Shown one piece after another: positions 61,951-64,000 of a stretch of 64,000 nt of DNA. How positions within the stretch are numbered: the first letter of the stretch is position 1; the number at the start of each line of letters is the position of its first letter. The notes beneath the pieces were generated by a model. The model was not told where the DNA came from, did no database searches, and saw nothing but the letters and a program-made list of their open reading frames with translations. This DNA is from Sinorhizobium meliloti (GTDB taxonomy: Bacteria > Pseudomonadota > Alphaproteobacteria > Rhizobiales > Rhizobiaceae), in the NCBI RefSeq assembly GCF_035610345.1, contig NZ_CP141214.1, positions 714,230 through 778,229 of the forward strand, in the 5' to 3' direction. The translations under genes were made by a program, and so were the position numbers.

Positions 61951-64000
61951 CTAGCTGACTTCCGGAAGCTTCTCGATCAGCTTGTCGAGCGTGATCGGAT
62001 ACTCCCGTACCCTTATGCCGGTCGCATTGTAGATGGCGTTCGCGACAGCTGCCGCCACACCGCAGATCCCGAGCTCGGCAATACCCTTGGCCTTCATCGG
62101 CGAGGACATCGGATCCGTCTCTTCCAGGAAGACGACCTCCTGGTGCGGGATGTCGGCGTGCACCGGCACCTCGTAGGCCGCGAGATCGTGATTGACGAAG
62201 AAGCCACGCTCCTTGTCGACGACGAGTTCCTCGGTCAGCGCGCCGCCGACCCCCATTGTCATCGCGCCGATCACCTGGCTGCGTGCCGTGATCGGATTGA
62301 GGATCCGGCCGGCGGCGCAGACCGCCAGCATTCGCCGGATCCGTGTCTCCCCTGTCGCGACGTCGACCGCGACCTCGACGAAATGAGCTCCAAAGGTGGA
62401 TTGCTGATGGGTCTTGGTGAGGTCGCCGAATTCGATGAGATCCTCAGCGACGAGCCCCTGATCGCCGGCAGCTTGCGCGAGCGGCATTCGGCGGTCACCC
62501 GCCCGGACTTCGCCGTCTGCGAAGACAAGGTCGTCCGTGCTGTTGAAGCCGAGCTTCTGCGCCACGGCTTCCCGCAGCTTGGCGCAGGCCGCGTATACGC
62601 CGGCCGTGGAGCAGTTTCCTCCGAACTGCCCGCCGGAACCCGAGGAAACAGGGAAGCGCGAGTCTCCCAGGCTGACGGCGACCTTCTCGATCGGCACACC
62701 GAGCATTTCGGCCGCCGTTTGGGCGATGATCGTGTAACTGCCCGTACCGATATCGGTCATATCGGTTTCGACCGTGACGACGCCCTCGCGGTCGAGCCGG
62801 ACGCGGGCGCCCGAATTCAGCACAAGATTGTTGCGAAACGCCGCCGCCACTCCCATGCCCATCAGCCAGTTTCCTTCGCGCCGAGCACCGGGTTGCTTGC
62901 TCCGGTCTTGCCAGCCGAAGCGCTCCGCGCCCGTGCGCAGGCAGCCGACGAGATTGCGATGCGAGAAGGGCCGTTCGGGATTCTCCGGATCGACCTGGGT
63001 GTCGTTGACGATGCGGAATTCGACGGGGTCGAGACCCAGCCTCTCGGCCATCTCGTCGATGGCGATCTCCAGAGCCATCATGCCCGGCGCCTCACCGGGA
63101 GCGCGCATCGCGTTTCCTTCGGGAAGATCGAGGGTGGCAAGCCGCATGGCGGTCATCCGGTTCGCTCCGGCATAAAGCAGACGAGTCTGCTGGACGGCCA
63201 CTTCGGGACCACCGCCCGGAAGGTCCCCGGACCAGCTTTCATGCGCGATCGCCGTGATCTTGCCGTCGCGTCCTGCACCGATCCGGATCCTCTGAATCGT
63301 CGCCGGGCGATGCGTGGTGTTGTTCATCAGGAAAGGGCGGGGGAGGGCGACCTTTACGGGGCGCTTGGCTTCACGTGCGGCAAGCGCTGCCAACACCGCA
63401 TCCGCGCGTAGGAACAGCTTCACCCCGAAGCCTCCGCCGATGAACGGCGACATGAGATGCACCCTGTCCTTGTCGATCCCAAGCGTCGTCGCGAGATCGG
63501 TCCGCCACCAGTCGATCATCTGGCTCGATGTCCAGACCGTCAGGTCGTCGCCGCTCCACGCGGCAATGGAAGCGTGCGGCTCCATCATGGCATGCGACTG
63601 GTCCGGGGTGGTATAGACCTGGTCGAGCTTGACGGAAGCTGCCTCGAAGGCGGCATCGAAGTCGCCCGCTCCGGAGTCTTCCTCGCCTTCCGGCTTGACG
63701 GCGCTGTCCTTGGCCGCGGCCAGATCGAAAGCGCCTTTTTCCTCGGCATATTCGACCTTGACGAGCGCCGCGGCGGCGCGGGCCTCCTCGAATGTCTCGG
63801 CGACCACGACGGCGATGGCCTGGTGGTAGTGCTGGATCTCGGTGCCACCGAAGAGCTTGGCGGTGTTGTATTTACCCTTCTTCAGTTCCCCGACGCCATC
63901 GGTGGTGACGACCGCGATCACACCGGGAGCATTTCTCGCGGCGGCGACATCCATCGACCTGATCCGGCCCTTGGCGATTGCCGAACCGACGATATAGCCA
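61951..64000 (-). CDS. Molybdenum-binding subunit of a xanthine-dehydrogenase-family enzyme (5' end cut)
   Basis: At least 683 residues, running past the right edge (the codons before the Met at 63954 still read as family sequence, GYIVGSAIAKGRIRS). It is the large molybdopterin subunit of a PaoC/YagR-like aldehyde or heterocycle dehydrogenase. MoCo-contact stretches include FIGGGFGVKLFLRAD and GSGGQFGGNCSTAGVYAAC; the base Glu is in KGIAELGICGVAAAVANAIYNATG near the C-terminus. The FAD and iron-sulfur subunits should lie upstream, outside the window. Confidence 0.93.
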   Translation of the reverse strand, partial: GYIVGSAIAKGRIRSMDVAAARNAPGVIAVVTTDGVGELKKGKYNTAKLFGGTEIQHYHQAIAVVVAETFEEARAAAALVKVEYAEEKGAFDLAAAKDSAVKPEGEEDSGAGDFDAAFEAASVKLDQVYTTPDQSHAMMEPHASIAAWSGDDLTVWTSSQMIDWWRTDLATTLGIDKDRVHLMSPFIGGGFGVKLFLRADAVLAALAAREAKRPVKVALPRPFLMNNTTHRPATIQRIRIGAGRDGKITAIAHESWSGDLPGGGPEVAVQQTRLLYAGANRMTAMRLATLDLPEGNAMRAPGEAPGMMALEIAIDEMAERLGLDPVEFRIVNDTQVDPENPERPFSHRNLVGCLRTGAERFGWQDRSKQPGARREGNWLMGMGVAAAFRNNLVLNSGARVRLDREGVVTVETDMTDIGTGSYTIIAQTAAEMLGVPIEKVAVSLGDSRFPVSSGSGGQFGGNCSTAGVYAACAKLREAVAQKLGFNSTDDLVFADGEVRAGDRRMPLAQAAGDQGLVAEDLIEFGDLTKTHQQSTFGAHFVEVAVDVATGETRIRRMLAVCAAGRILNPITARSQVIGAMTMGVGGALTEELVVDKERGFFVNHDLAAYEVPVHADIPHQEVVFLEETDPMSSPMKAKGIAELGICGVAAAVANAIYNATGIRVREYPITLDKLIEKLPEVS

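Noticed and set aside
61906..63411. 501-codon plus-strand frame opposite the molybdoprotein gene
   Set aside because: Antisense shadow; His/Asp/Arg-rich with no domain.

Overview
The window looks like part of a large plasmid or chromid of a Sinorhizobium/Ensifer-type alphaproteobacterium. It is GC-rich and carries a complete repABC replication/partition module with 16-bp parS palindromes. Its gene content (Flp/Tad pilus, a second chemosensory operon, katG and ohr close to repABC) recalls what I remember of S. meliloti pSymA. That assignment rests on gene content and memory, not on a search. I saw no rRNA, tRNA, CRISPR array or intact insertion sequence.

Layout. 0-4.8 kb: a cut-off MocA-type oxidoreductase divergent from a LacI regulator, a DUF2277 gene, and a zinc-independent alcohol dehydrogenase/quinone reductase divergent from its likely LysR regulator. 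5-6.7 kb: an ABC-F ATPase. 7-30 kb: one large surface-appendage island. It holds PilZ, TadG, prepilin peptidase CpaA, CpaB, a CpaE/TadZ protein fused to a TadE pseudopilin, a second TadE, a stand-alone secretin-N protein, pilin PilA, CpaF, TadB, TadC, then a chemosensory operon (cheR, cheW, mcp, cheA-REC hybrid, cheB), a LuxR-type response regulator, a PAS protein, secretin CpaC, small lipoproteins, an L,D-transpeptidase and TadD. A 98% identical ~400-bp direct repeat (5' end of the ABC-F gene plus its leader) brackets this island. 30.6-32.6 kb: a serralysin-like RTX metalloprotease whose promoter shares two sequence boxes with the pilA and cpaA promoters. 32.5-38.3 kb: five parS sites, repA, repB, an antisense ctRNA and repC. 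38.5-48 kb: ohr, a small membrane peptide, TetR/ABC-F, TetR/quinone reductase, LysR/aldehyde dehydrogenase and katG. 48-50 kb: an MFS pump and a cupin. 50.1-57.4 kb: an import operon (BMP-type binding protein, amidase, double ATPase, two permeases, CodA-like deaminase). 57.6-64 kb: a TauE/SafE exporter, a class III adenylate cyclase, several very small membrane proteins, DNA polymerase IV and a cut-off xanthine-dehydrogenase-family molybdoprotein.

How the parts fit. The 7-30 kb block contains nearly every part of a Tad machine together with a Wsp-like signalling array (CheR with TPRs, CheA with a C-terminal receiver, CheB, one MCP, one CheW). The likely output is a DNA-binding LuxR-type regulator rather than flagella. 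CheB has lost its phosphorylatable aspartate. Shared cis boxes upstream of cpaA, pilA and the protease, at the same spacing from the -10 region, suggest one regulon. The import operon ends in a CodA homologue whose residue after the metal-binding aspartate is Cys instead of Asp, the change reported for 5-methylcytosine deaminases.
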